A DNA stretch of 20,966 nucleotides from Dehalococcoidia bacterium (GTDB taxonomy: Bacteria > Chloroflexota > Dehalococcoidia > SZUA-161): the NCBI GenBank assembly GCA_004376205.1, contig SOKG01000002.1, forward strand, positions 1-20,966. The letters are read 5' to 3'. Numbering within the stretch: the first letter of the stretch is position 1; each line of letters begins with the position of its first letter. The notes under the pieces are model-generated. The model was given only the letters and a program-made list of their open reading frames with translations. It did no database searches and was not told the origin of the DNA. Both the position numbers and the translations under genes were made by a program. Below are positions 13,904-20,966 of this stretch, one piece after another.

Positions 13904-15364
13904 CTAGCCCTTGATCACTCCGATTGGTCTGGCTTTGACCACCTTGGGCGATATACCGGCGGCGTCGGTTATATGCACTACCTCGGCTACATCCTTATAG
14001 ACTGCTGGCGCCTCTTCGGCCAGGGAAGCGATGTTCGCTACTTTAATGGCGATCCCCTTGGCTGCCAACTCGTTGGCAACGTCGGCGCCCCTGATGCTTC
14101 TCTTTGCTGCCGAGCGACTCTGAACCCTTCCCGCACCGTGACAGGTAGAGCCGAAGGTCTCCTCCATAGCCTTCTCAGTTCCCACCGCTACGTATGAATA
14201 GCGTCCCATGTCGCCGGGGATGAGAACCGGCTGGCCTACCTCACGGTATGCCTTAGGCAAGTCAGGATGGCCAGCGGGAAACGCCCTGGTTGCACCTTTG
14301 CGGTGAACACATACAGTGAGCTTCTTGCCTTCTACCTGGTGCTCCTCTATCTTGGCGATATTGTGTGCCACGTCGTAGATAATCTCCATGCCTAGATCAC
14401 GGGAGCTCTTGGCTAAGACCCTAGACAATGAGTCTCTGGTCCAATGGGTAATGCACTGGCGATTGGCCCAGGCATAGTTGGCGGCGCAGGCCATCGCTGC
14501 CAGGTAGGACTGCCCCTCGGGTGACTTTACCGGGGCGCATGCAAGCTGGCGATCGGGAAGATCGATGCCGTAGTTGTTGACGGCAACCCCCATGGTCTTC
14601 AGATAATCGGTGCAGACCTGGTGGCCGAATCCTCTGGAGCCGGTGTGAATCAGGATAAGTATCTGCCCCGCCTCTTCTATACCGAAAGCTCGGGCTATCT
14701 CGGTATCATAAATCTCATCTACGACCTGGACTTCAAGAAAGTGGTTGCCTGAGCCCAGGGTCCCGGATTGGGGTGTACCACGACTCTTAGCCTTGACGCT
14801 CACTTTATCAGGATCTGCCCCTCCCAGACAACCGCGCTCTTCGGTGAATTCCAGGTCTTCCGATTCGCCGTACCCTGCAGCCACCGCCCAGGCCGCTCCT
14901 TTGACCAGAAGTCTGTCAATTTCGTTGCCCTTGAGTCTTATCTTTCCTTCAGAACCCAAGCCCGATGGTACGTTGATGAAAAGGTCGGAGAGCAGCCTCT
15001 CAATCTTAGGTTTGACCTCGTCCTCGGTTAGATTGGTGCGCAGCAGACGCACGCCGCAGTTGATATCGAAACCCACCCCTCCGGGGGATATCACACCGTC
15101 ATCCACCCGTGTAGCAGCAACTCCGCCTATAGGGAAGCCGTAGCCCCAGTGTATGTCGGGCATGGCCAGTGACTTGCTCACTATCCCCGGCAGGAAGGCA
15201 ACATTGGCTACCTGCTCCAGTGATTGTTCGTCCTGAATATGGCGGATCATCTTCTCATCGGAGAAGACCAGCCCGGGCACCCGCATTCCTGACTTATACG
15301 TCTTGGGTATCTCCCAGCGGTAATCGTCTATTCTGATTAACGTTCCCTTCAAATCTCCTGACAT
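13904..15364 (-). CDS. rtcB: RNA-splicing ligase RtcB (3'-phosphate/5'-hydroxyl RNA ligase)
   Basis: GTP- and Mn-dependent ligase joining RNA 2',3'-cyclic phosphate or 3'-phosphate ends to 5'-OH ends, used for tRNA splicing in archaea and RNA repair in bacteria. The 486 residues match the family length. Active-site residues line up with the archaeal enzyme shifted by five: Asp100 and Cys103 (FDINCGVR), His208 (GSGNHF), His240 (HTGSRGFGHQ), His334 (DVAHN) and the guanylated His409 (CHGAGR). All are present, so the enzyme should be active. It is 11 bp downstream of archease with AGGGGGTGGTGAG in front of its ATG. Whether it repairs stress-cleaved RNA or has a specific target is not shown here. 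Confidence 0.97.
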   Translation of the reverse strand: MSGDLKGTLIRIDDYRWEIPKTYKSGMRVPGLVFSDEKMIRHIQDEQSLEQVANVAFLPGIVSKSLAMPDIHWGYGFPIGGVAATRVDDGVISPGGVGFDINCGVRLLRTNLTEDEVKPKIERLLSDLFINVPSGLGSEGKIRLKGNEIDRLLVKGAAWAVAAGYGESEDLEFTEERGCLGGADPDKVSVKAKSRGTPQSGTLGSGNHFLEVQVVDEIYDTEIARAFGIEEAGQILILIHTGSRGFGHQVCTDYLKTMGVAVNNYGIDLPDRQLACAPVKSPEGQSYLAAMACAANYAWANRQCITHWTRDSLSRVLAKSSRDLGMEIIYDVAHNIAKIEEHQVEGKKLTVCVHRKGATRAFPAGHPDLPKAYREVGQPVLIPGDMGRYSYVAVGTEKAMEETFGSTCHGAGRVQSRSAAKRSIRGADVANELAAKGIAIKVANIASLAEEAPAVYKDVAEVVHITDAAGISPKVVKARPIGVIKG

Positions 15365-15375
15365 CTCACCACCCC

Positions 15376-15789
15376 CTAAACATCCAGAATTACCTGAATT
15401 CTGAATCCGTTTCCCTTCTCTATTTTGAGCGAGTGATACGTAGCTGCCTTGACCGCTCCTTTCAGTTGGTGGCGCAAGGCATCTATCTGCTCACCGAAGA
15501 CTGTGGCTCGGAGCCGGCTCTGGTTCAAGTCGGTGATATCAAATCTGCTGAGGATAACATGGTCGACATCAAACATATAGAGGAGCTCGTTAAGCCAGTC
15601 CACCAGAAGAGTCTCCTGGTCGGGGGCCTGGAGATCGATCTCCCGGCAGAACTCTTCACCCACTCCCTTGAGCTCAGCTATCAAGCTGAACATGCCGTAG
15701 GCTGTGTTGGCAAAGGCCTCCTTGAGGTCGCTTCCATAGGCGACTATGCCAATATCGGCGGTATGGTCAATAACCTCGAACCGTGTCAT
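15376..15789 (-). CDS. Archease, RtcB-activating protein
   Basis: Small metal-binding protein that speeds guanylation and turnover of the RtcB ligase. The 137 residues begin MTRFEVIDHTADIG, the family signature, and contain LLVDWLNELLYMFD (61-74) and the terminal IQVILDV with its conserved aspartate. The frame is open for 16 more codons upstream, but ATG 15789 is preferred: it has AGGAG six bases away and matches the usual archease N-terminus. It directly precedes rtcB, the standard operon. The promoter lies just upstream in the 73-bp space shared with the divergent RNase gene. Confidence 0.95.
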   Translation of the reverse strand: MTRFEVIDHTADIGIVAYGSDLKEAFANTAYGMFSLIAELKGVGEEFCREIDLQAPDQETLLVDWLNELLYMFDVDHVILSRFDITDLNQSRLRATVFGEQIDALRHQLKGAVKAATYHSLKIEKGNGFRIQVILDV

Positions 15790-15807
15790 GGTCAGCTCCT
15801 GTTTCCC

Positions 15808-15816
15808 ATTATAGCA
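15808..15816 (-). promoter_or_regulatory. Extended -10 promoter for archease-rtcB
   Basis: The minus strand reads TGCTATAAT, a perfect TATAAT (15813-15808) with the extended TGn element. A TTGGGT 18 bases upstream is a poor -35. The start would fall near 15801, directly before the AGGAG ribosome-binding site (15800-15796), giving a leader of about 12 bases. Confidence 0.6.
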
Positions 15817-15847
15817 TCTCTGCGATAGCAAACCCAAAAAGGTTTTG

Positions 15848-15856
15848 TGTTAAAAT
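15848..15856 (+). promoter_or_regulatory. Extended -10 promoter for the Mut7-C RNase gene, leaderless start
   Basis: The plus strand reads TGTTAAAAT, a TAAAAT (15851-15856) with TGn in front and no recognisable -35. The expected start at about 15862-15864 coincides with the ATG at 15863, and no Shine-Dalgarno is present, so the transcript is predicted to be leaderless. Confidence 0.5.
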
Positions 15857-15862
15857 CCTGGC

Positions 15863-16333
15863 ATGAGGTTCATCGTCGACTCCAACGTTGGCAGGTTGGC
15901 CACGTGGCTCAGGATCGCAGGCTTTGATACCTTGTTCGCTGAGGGTATCGATGATAACAGGCTGGTTCGTATTGCCTTGGATGAGGACAGGGTGTTGCTC
16001 ACCAAGGATAGACAGATACTGAAGCGGCGCGTGGTCACCAGCGGCCGCCTAAAGGTCATCTTGATAGAGGACGATGAGGTTAAAGCTCAGCTACGCCAGG
16101 TGTTGACCACGCTCAATCTGGCTAGCCAATTGAGGCCATTCTCCCTTTGTGTCGAGTGCAATGAGCCCCTGGTGCCACGGGAAAGGGAGGAGGTTGAGGA
16201 ACTGGTGCCACCCTATGTGTTCCAAACTCAAACTCAGTACATGCAATGTCCTGGCTGTCTGCGCACTTACTGGCAGGGAACTCACTGGGAGAGGATGAGC
16301 AGAGAGCTTGAGGGAATAGTGGGTACTGTATGA
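15863..16333 (+). CDS. Mut7-C RNase domain protein (PIN-fold with zinc ribbon)
   Basis: Predicted ribonuclease of the Mut7-C family: a PIN-like fold followed by a zinc ribbon, 156 residues, normal for stand-alone bacterial and archaeal members. The N-terminus MRFIVDSNVGRLATWLRIAG carries the first acidic residue (Asp6). IDDNRLVRIAL (Asp30/31) and VLLTKDRQILKR (Asp49) supply further acidic positions of the active site. The zinc ribbon has Cys96/Cys99 (CVEC) and Cys129/Cys132 (CPGC). The cellular target of this family is not well established. No Shine-Dalgarno precedes the ATG and a -10 box sits seven bases upstream, so translation is probably leaderless. The stop overlaps the start of the deacetylase-like gene (ATGA). 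It diverges from archease-rtcB, so RNA-processing genes lie on both sides of the promoter region. Confidence 0.9.
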   Translation: MRFIVDSNVGRLATWLRIAGFDTLFAEGIDDNRLVRIALDEDRVLLTKDRQILKRRVVTSGRLKVILIEDDEVKAQLRQVLTTLNLASQLRPFSLCVECNEPLVPREREEVEELVPPYVFQTQTQYMQCPGCLRTYWQGTHWERMSRELEGIVGTV

Positions 16334-17451
16334 AAAAAGCAGCTTTTGTCTATAGTGAGGGACTGACACAGCGCGACAGCAGGGTGGACGAGGTATTTGG
16401 CCCTACGCGCTTGCAATATACCTATGAACTGCTGAAGTGTTATCGGGCCTTTGACTCACCGGCCTCGATGCTGGTAGCCCCTGAGGATGTCCCTGAAGCT
16501 TCCCTGCTTTCTTTCCACACCGAGGAGTATGTGGCAGCAGTGAGAAGCTTCAGTAACGGGGAAAAGACATTCAATCCCGCTCGTTTCAATTTCAGTGAAC
16601 TTGGCGACAACCCGATTTACCCTGGGATGTATGAGCTGTCCACTCTGGTAGTGGGGGCTTCTTTGCAGGCAGCGGAATTGGTGTCCGCAGGCGGGGTCGA
16701 TGTCGCCTTTAACAGTTCAGGTGGTTTGCACCATGCTGCTCCCGATTATGCCTCGGGTTTCTGCGTGTTCAACGACGTTGTGATAGCCATAAAGCATCTG
16801 CTGGCGAAGGGGCTCAAGGTAGCCTACGTTGATATCGATGCTCACCATGGCGATGGAGTGCAGAATGCTTTCTATGCCAGTGATCAGGTGCTCACCATCT
16901 CCATTCACGAGTCGGGGAGGCATCTTTTTCCGGGTACTGGCGGTGTCTCCGAGATTGGGGTGGGAGCTGGAGAAGGTTATTCGGTTAACATGCCCCTTGC
17001 CCCTTTTACCGATGATGAAGTCTATCTCTGGGCCTTCGACCAGATAGTGCCTGAGCTGGTGGACAGCTTTGAGCCGGACATTCTGGTGATCCAACTCGGT
17101 ACTGACAGCCATTATCTCGACCCGCTAACTCAGCTTAGCCTGACCACCGAAGGCTATTCCGGGTTGGTAAGCAGGGCGCGGCAGATGGCTCCGAAGTGGG
17201 TTGCTCTGGGCGGTGGTGGCTATGAGGCAAGTGTAGTGATCAGGTGCTGGACTCTGGCCTATGGAATAATGATGGGCCGGGACTGGCCTGACGAAATCCC
17301 TTCGGACTATCAGGAGCTCTACGGCCTGAAGAAGCTGAGGGATATGGAGAAGCCGCATTTAGATAGCCTCATTAGAGATCGAGCCCGCCGCTTCGCCGAA
17401 GAAAGCGTAGCAGGGGTGAGAAGGCTTGTTTTCTCCTATCACGGGCTATGA
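16330..17451 (+). CDS. Histone-deacetylase-like (AcuC/HDAC class I/II family) hydrolase
   Basis: Zinc-dependent amidohydrolase of the arginase/deacetylase fold, 373 residues. Family motifs are intact. GGLHHA gives the general bases His134/His135, ASGFCVFNDV follows, and DIDAHHGDG supplies zinc ligands Asp170 and His172. IQLGTDSHYLDP supplies the third ligand Asp259, and GGGGY supplies the transition-state Tyr298. Bacterial members include AcuC, which deacetylates acetyl-CoA synthetase, and polyamine deacetylases. The neighbourhood has no acs gene, so the substrate is unknown. The start overlaps the preceding RNase stop by four bases, indicating translational coupling. No signal peptide or membrane helix is present, so it should be cytoplasmic. 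Confidence 0.93.
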   Translation: MKKAAFVYSEGLTQRDSRVDEVFGPTRLQYTYELLKCYRAFDSPASMLVAPEDVPEASLLSFHTEEYVAAVRSFSNGEKTFNPARFNFSELGDNPIYPGMYELSTLVVGASLQAAELVSAGGVDVAFNSSGGLHHAAPDYASGFCVFNDVVIAIKHLLAKGLKVAYVDIDAHHGDGVQNAFYASDQVLTISIHESGRHLFPGTGGVSEIGVGAGEGYSVNMPLAPFTDDEVYLWAFDQIVPELVDSFEPDILVIQLGTDSHYLDPLTQLSLTTEGYSGLVSRARQMAPKWVALGGGGYEASVVIRCWTLAYGIMMGRDWPDEIPSDYQELYGLKKLRDMEKPHLDSLIRDRARRFAEESVAGVRRLVFSYHGL

Positions 17452-17455
17452 TCAC

Positions 17456-17485
17456 ACTCCTCCCTCCCCCCAAGAGGGAGGGGGC
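17456..17485 (+). repeat. GC-rich hairpin between the deacetylase gene and the ABC unit
   Basis: CTCCTCCCTC pairs with GAGGGAGGGG around a CCCCCAA loop, giving ten pairs with one G-U. The stem sits a few bases after the stop codon at 17451 and directly before the AGGAG of the leader ORF. No T-run follows. It could slow readthrough from the upstream genes or affect translation of the leader. Confidence 0.4.
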
Positions 17486-17497
17486 AAGGAGAAAACG

Positions 17498-17551
17498 ATG
17501 GCAGTCCTCGAAGAGAGACTCATAAGCTTGAGGAGGGAGCAAGATGTCTAG
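17498..17551 (+). CDS. 17-codon leader ORF coupled to the ABC ATPase gene
   Basis: ATG 17498 is preceded by AAGGAG with a six-base spacer, as good a ribosome-binding site as any in the window. It opens a short frame, MAVLEERLISLRREQDV, that ends in TAG at 17549-17551. The stop lies inside the first codons of the ABC ATPase (ATG 17544), so translating the leader would deliver ribosomes to that start. The peptide has no run of one amino acid that would point to classic attenuation and no signal sequence. It may be a real coupled leader peptide or a chance frame; codon-level conservation would decide. Confidence 0.4.
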   Translation: MAVLEERLISLRREQDV

Positions 17552-18275
17552 ACCAGTATCTGGAGAAGCAGGGGACTTTGCGCTGCGACTGGAGGATGTT
17601 TCACGTTCATATCAGATGGGACTGGTGGAGGTGAAAGCCCTCACAGGAATAACGCTTGACATAATGAGAGGTGAATTCATTGTCATCCTGGGGCCCAGCG
17701 GCTCGGGCAAAACCACACTGCTGAACCTGGTTGGCGGCATCGATTCCCCCAGCTCGGGAAAGATCACAGTGGACGGTATCGAGATCAGCGCCCTCGACGA
17801 GAAGGGGTTGACGGACTATCGGCGCAACCACATCGGCTTCGTTTTCCAGTTTTTCAACCTGATCCCTACGCTGACAGCCAGAGAAAACGTTGAGTTCGCC
17901 GCTGAGCTGGTCAAGGAACCCAGAGACCCTCTCGAGGTTCTCGAGGTAGTTGGGCTCAAGGAGCGCGCTGACCACTATCCCAGCGAGCTCTCCGGCGGTG
18001 AGCAGCAGCGGGTGGCCATAGCAAGGGCCTTAGTGAAGGACCCGCCGATACTGCTCTGCGATGAGCCCACGGGCGAGCTCGATTTCGAGACCGGGAAACA
18101 TATATTGGGCGCAATGCGGATGATAAACGAACTCAATCGCAAGACTATTCTCCTCGTCACCCACAATACCGCCATCGCGAACATAGCCCACAGAGTGACC
18201 CGGCTCCGCAGCGGCGAGGTCGTCGAGGATAGGCGTAATGAGTCTCCCATAGACCCCCAGGACTTGAGGTGGTAG
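17544..18275 (+). CDS. ABC transporter ATP-binding protein, MacB/LolD type
   Basis: Cytoplasmic ATPase that powers the FtsX-type permease encoded next to it. The 243-residue protein has Walker A GPSGSGKT (50-57), a Q-loop in FVFQFFNLIPTLTARENV (about 99-116), the signature LSGGEQQRVAIARAL (149-163), Walker B ILLCDEPTGELD (169-180) and the H-loop VTH. 'FNLIPTLTARENV' and 'DEPTGELD' are typical of the LolD/MacB/SalX group, which drives mechanotransmission exporters rather than importers. A Shine-Dalgarno-like AGGAGGGAG precedes the ATG. It lies six bases before the permease gene. Confidence 0.95.
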   Translation: MSRPVSGEAGDFALRLEDVSRSYQMGLVEVKALTGITLDIMRGEFIVILGPSGSGKTTLLNLVGGIDSPSSGKITVDGIEISALDEKGLTDYRRNHIGFVFQFFNLIPTLTARENVEFAAELVKEPRDPLEVLEVVGLKERADHYPSELSGGEQQRVAIARALVKDPPILLCDEPTGELDFETGKHILGAMRMINELNRKTILLVTHNTAIANIAHRVTRLRSGEVVEDRRNESPIDPQDLRW

Positions 18276-18281
18276 AGCGCC

Positions 18282-20681
18282 ATGAACAGGCTGAAGAGAA
18301 TGCCTCAGCGCAAACTCCAGCGTAAACTCATTCGAGACCTCGCAGCCTCGAAGGGGCTGTTCTTCGCAGTGACCGCAGTCATCTTCCTGGGCGTGGCTTT
18401 CTTCGGCGCCTCCTTCATGGGCTACCAGAATTTGAAAAGCTCCTACGATTACACCTACGAAACGCTTCACTTCGCTGATTTCACCGTCAAAGTTGAGCAG
18501 GAGGCGGGCGAAGCGCTCGAGGGGCTGAATAAGATATCAGGGGTCGAGGCCGTTACCGGCAGGCTGAACAGCGACATCCCCCTCACTCTTCCGGGAACAG
18601 AGGAGAAGAGGGTGCTGGCGCGAGTGATATCCCTTCCCTCAGATTCCCGCCCTGCGGTCAACGATGTCAAGGTGGAGCGAGGCTCCTACCTCCAGGAGGG
18701 CGAGAGTAACGTCCTGCTGGTGGAGAAGACCTTCGCTGAACATCACGGGTTGAAACCTGCGGATACCCTATCTCTCACCGTAGATGGGCGGAAGCTTAGC
18801 TTCAGCGTCGCCGGTGTCGTCGCCAGCCCGGAGTACATCTGGTTTGCCAAGAGCCGGCAGGAGATACTGGTCTCCCCCGAAACCTTCGGAGTCGTCTTCG
18901 TTCCCGAGGAAATCGTGCCCGAGCTCGAGGGGGAGTCGTTCATCAACGAGTTTTGCTTTCTCATTGATGAGGGCGCAGACAGGGAGGCCATAATCGAAGA
19001 GGCCGAAAGCATACTTGAGCCCTACGTGGTAATGGATGTAGTCCCTCGGGAGGACCAGCCCAGCAATGCTGCCCTTGTCATGGACCTGCAAGAGTTCGGG
19101 GAGTTGGCGGAGGTCTTCCCTCTTCTCTTCCTCATAGTGGGAGCACTAGCTACATACATTTTGCTCACCAGAATCGTCCATAACCAGCGCTCGCACATAG
19201 GACTGATGCGGGCGGTGGGCTATTCTCGCCGCCAGGTCCTTCTTCATTACCTCAGCTTCGCCCTCATTATCGGAGTCGCTGGCGCTGTAACGGGAACCAT
19301 AGCCGGCTATCTCCTCTCACAGGTTATCACCAACCTCTACACCGGCATTCTGGGGATCCCCTACACCAAGATAGAAATGAACTTCATGCAGTGGATGGCA
19401 ATAGAAGAAGGGCTACTCCTGGGGATTCTCCCCTGCTTGATCGCGGGGATTATTCCCGCCTGGGCTGCCTCCCGCCTCCCTCCCTCCGAGGCCATGCGCC
19501 CTCCCACCCCGACCACCGGCAGAAAGCTCCTGTTAGAACGCATCTTCCCCTTCCTGAGGCGGCTGTCCTCCCTGTGGAAGATCCCGCTGCGCAACATCTT
19601 TCGCAATCGGCGCCGTAGCCTTTACACCATCATCGGCGTCGCCTTCGGCATCAGCCTCGTCCTGGTCTCGGCTGCCTTTATCGACTCCACCGATGCTTTC
19701 ATGGACCTGCAGTTCAACAAGGTTCAGAGATACGATGCCCAGATCAATTTCTCCCCAGCCCAACCCCAACCAGCAACCCTGGCCAGTGAGGTGCAGAACT
19801 GGGAGGAGGTGGAGAAGGCCGAGCCGGTCCTGCAGTTCCCCGTCAGGCTGGAGCATGGGGACAAGAGCTACTCCACATTGGCGGTAGGGCTCTCTCCCGA
19901 CTCTGAACTGTATGGATTGTACTCCACCTCCGGAGACAGGGTGAATGTCACTGACGAGGGAATCCTGTTGAACAAAGGGTTGCGAAAGACGCTGGACGTA
20001 GATATCGGCGATGCTATCGCCCTGCGCTCTCCCTGGGGCCCAGGGCAGCTCAAAGTGGCAGGATTCGTAGACCAGCCAATGGGCAGCTATGGCTATGTGA
20101 CCCTGGGTCAGGCGCAGGAGCTGGTGGGAGGCCTGCCCATAATCAGCGGCATCATGCTGGGTGCCGAGCCGCAGCATCTGGATTCCATAAGGGAAAAGGC
20201 CTATGATATTCCGGGCACCGCCTATGTAGAGCTGAGCGGCGAAAGCAATGAAAAGGTCGAGCAAATGATGGGCTTCATCAAAGGCATGAGCTGGGTAATG
20301 CTCAGCTTTGGTGCCGCCCTGGCACTGGCTATTGTCTTCACCACGGTCACTGTAAGTATCCTGGAGCGCCGCCGCGAGGTCGCCACTATGCGTACCCTGG
20401 GAGAGAGTAAAGGGCGGATTGCGGCTATGTTCACCATCGAGAACCTGTTGCTGGGACTGATGGGGATCATCCCCGGTATCCCCCTAGGTTATGTCTTGGC
20501 GATATACCTCTTCAGCCTGTTCCAGACCGATATGATGACCTATAATCTGGTCATTTTCCCTCGCACGTACCTGATGACTGTAGGGCTGGTGATATTGATC
20601 ATGCTGATTTCCCAGATGCCGGGCATCCGCCAGACCAACCGTCTGGACCTGGCAAGGGTAGTGAAGGAGCAAGCAACCTAA
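18282..20681 (+). CDS. FtsX-family ABC transporter permease with two MacB-like halves
   Basis: Membrane partner of the preceding ATPase, 799 residues. A basic N-terminus leads to membrane helix 1 (about 25-45) and a large extracytoplasmic domain (about 50-265). Three helices of the first FtsX domain follow (about 276-296, 325-349, 374-394), then a basic cytoplasmic linker. A second unit repeats the plan: a helix (about 447-466), an external domain (about 470-665) and three C-terminal helices of the second FtsX domain with VSILERRREVATMRTLGESKGRI. This ten-element duplicated layout fits exporters that act on lipoproteins, lipids or peptides outside the membrane, or mechanical signalling types. 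The substrate is not visible. No membrane-fusion protein gene lies alongside, so a MacA-like tripartite system is not indicated. Confidence 0.92.
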   Translation: MNRLKRMPQRKLQRKLIRDLAASKGLFFAVTAVIFLGVAFFGASFMGYQNLKSSYDYTYETLHFADFTVKVEQEAGEALEGLNKISGVEAVTGRLNSDIPLTLPGTEEKRVLARVISLPSDSRPAVNDVKVERGSYLQEGESNVLLVEKTFAEHHGLKPADTLSLTVDGRKLSFSVAGVVASPEYIWFAKSRQEILVSPETFGVVFVPEEIVPELEGESFINEFCFLIDEGADREAIIEEAESILEPYVVMDVVPREDQPSNAALVMDLQEFGELAEVFPLLFLIVGALATYILLTRIVHNQRSHIGLMRAVGYSRRQVLLHYLSFALIIGVAGAVTGTIAGYLLSQVITNLYTGILGIPYTKIEMNFMQWMAIEEGLLLGILPCLIAGIIPAWAASRLPPSEAMRPPTPTTGRKLLLERIFPFLRRLSSLWKIPLRNIFRNRRRSLYTIIGVAFGISLVLVSAAFIDSTDAFMDLQFNKVQRYDAQINFSPAQPQPATLASEVQNWEEVEKAEPVLQFPVRLEHGDKSYSTLAVGLSPDSELYGLYSTSGDRVNVTDEGILLNKGLRKTLDVDIGDAIALRSPWGPGQLKVAGFVDQPMGSYGYVTLGQAQELVGGLPIISGIMLGAEPQHLDSIREKAYDIPGTAYVELSGESNEKVEQMMGFIKGMSWVMLSFGAALALAIVFTTVTVSILERRREVATMRTLGESKGRIAAMFTIENLLLGLMGIIPGIPLGYVLAIYLFSLFQTDMMTYNLVIFPRTYLMTVGLVILIMLISQMPGIRQTNRLDLARVVKEQAT

Positions 20682-20747
20682 GAACCGCAATTCCGCCCTG
20701 TTTGAGTCACAGCAGGCGAGGGAGGGGGAATCCCCGATACAAGTCTC

Positions 20748-20776
20748 TTGCCCCGCCCGCTCCTCGCTGATACAAT
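20748..20776 (+). promoter_or_regulatory. Promoter for the PPC-domain gene
   Basis: TTGCCC (20748-20753), a 17-base spacer and TACAAT (20771-20776) preceded by TGA, an extended -10. The start would be near 20783, leaving a leader of about 70 bases with GAGGAGGT before the ATG. This would make the last gene independent of the ABC transporter unit. Confidence 0.5.
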
Positions 20777-20852
20777 CTGGTCACGACTGGAGTGAGTTCG
20801 AAGGGGGCAAGCACACCGTTTTTGCCACTATTGAGTAGCGAGGAGGTCACCG

Positions 20853-20966
20853 ATGAAGACATGTGAAGGACGGATCGGCCGCGTTTTCGTCATACGGCTT
20901 GAGCATGGCGACGTCGTCCCCGAATGTATTGAGCGTTTTGCGGAGGAGCATGGGGTGTCCGTGGGG
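20853..20966 (+). CDS. PPC/DUF296 domain protein (3' truncated by window edge)
   Basis: Only the first 38 codons are in the window. They begin MKTCEGRIGRVFVIRLEHGDVVPECIERFAEEHGV, which matches the opening of PPC (DUF296) domains: a beta strand with 'RVFVLRLEHGD' followed by a helix. Such domains occur in plant AT-hook DNA-binding proteins and in stand-alone bacterial proteins that form trimers and whose role is unclear. GAGGAGGT five bases before the ATG supports the start. Nothing can be said about the remaining sequence. Confidence 0.75.
   Translation, partial: MKTCEGRIGRVFVIRLEHGDVVPECIERFAEEHGVSVG

Noticed and set aside
19533..20264. Minus-strand ORF of 243 codons
   Set aside because: It lies wholly antisense to the FtsX-type permease, which has clear membrane and FtsX motifs.
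20724..20737. GGGG-AAT-CCCC short palindrome as terminator of the ABC unit
   Set aside because: The stem is four pairs and no T-run follows, so it does not meet the pattern of an intrinsic terminator.

Overview
The window is a dense bacterial chromosome segment of moderately high GC made almost entirely of core housekeeping genes. No tRNA, rRNA, CRISPR array, insertion sequence, integrase or phage gene was seen. The best guess is a Chloroflexota member, perhaps Dehalococcoidia-like. This is an inference from overall style: a single-chain AccD-AccA carboxyltransferase, tandem half-size TauE/SafE genes, a lipoprotein HtrA with a Ser/Thr/Pro linker, and an FtsK with a charged insert. A database comparison would be needed to confirm it.

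Layout. (1) 2-1654, plus strand: the C-terminal half of isoleucyl-tRNA synthetase, cut by the left edge. (2) 1651-3758, minus strand: a YihY/BrkB membrane protein followed by an HtrA-type lipoprotein protease, whose stop codon overlaps that of ileS. (3) 3759-4055: a non-coding stretch with hairpins and promoter-like hexamers. (4) 4056-9572, minus strand: a tight cluster transcribed as TauE half 1, TauE half 2, family-4 uracil-DNA glycosylase, FtsK, AccD-AccA. Gaps are 11-14 bp or the genes overlap, and a good sigma70-type promoter lies in front. (5) 9905-13160, minus strand: a ribosome/fatty-acid cluster, yceD(DUF177)-rpmF-fabD-fabG-nusB-acpP, with its own promoter. (6) 13358-13789, minus strand: an unrecognised small protein with one C-terminal membrane helix. 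(7) 13904-15789, minus strand: archease then RtcB, the RNA ligase and its activator. (8) 15863-17451, plus strand: a Mut7-C-type PIN-fold RNase overlapping a class I/II histone-deacetylase-like hydrolase, divergent from archease. (9) 17498-20681, plus strand: a 17-codon leader ORF, a MacB/LolD-type ABC ATPase and a large FtsX-type permease. (10) 20853-20966, plus strand: the start of a PPC/DUF296 domain protein, cut by the right edge.

How the genes fit together. Clusters 4 and 5 between them hold malonyl-CoA production (carboxyltransferase), malonyl transfer (FabD), ketoreduction (FabG) and the acyl carrier (AcpP). They are mixed with ribosome assembly (YceD, L32), transcription antitermination (NusB), base-excision repair (UDG) and chromosome segregation (FtsK). 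Cluster 7 is a standard RNA repair/splicing pair.

No clearly new multi-gene system was found. The most interesting details are molecular: a C-terminal sliding-clamp-like peptide on the UDG, a 5-residue insertion in the acyl carrier protein, the single-chain carboxyltransferase, the split TauE transporter, back-to-back extended -10 promoters with a leaderless RNase gene, and the coupled leader ORF before the ABC transporter.
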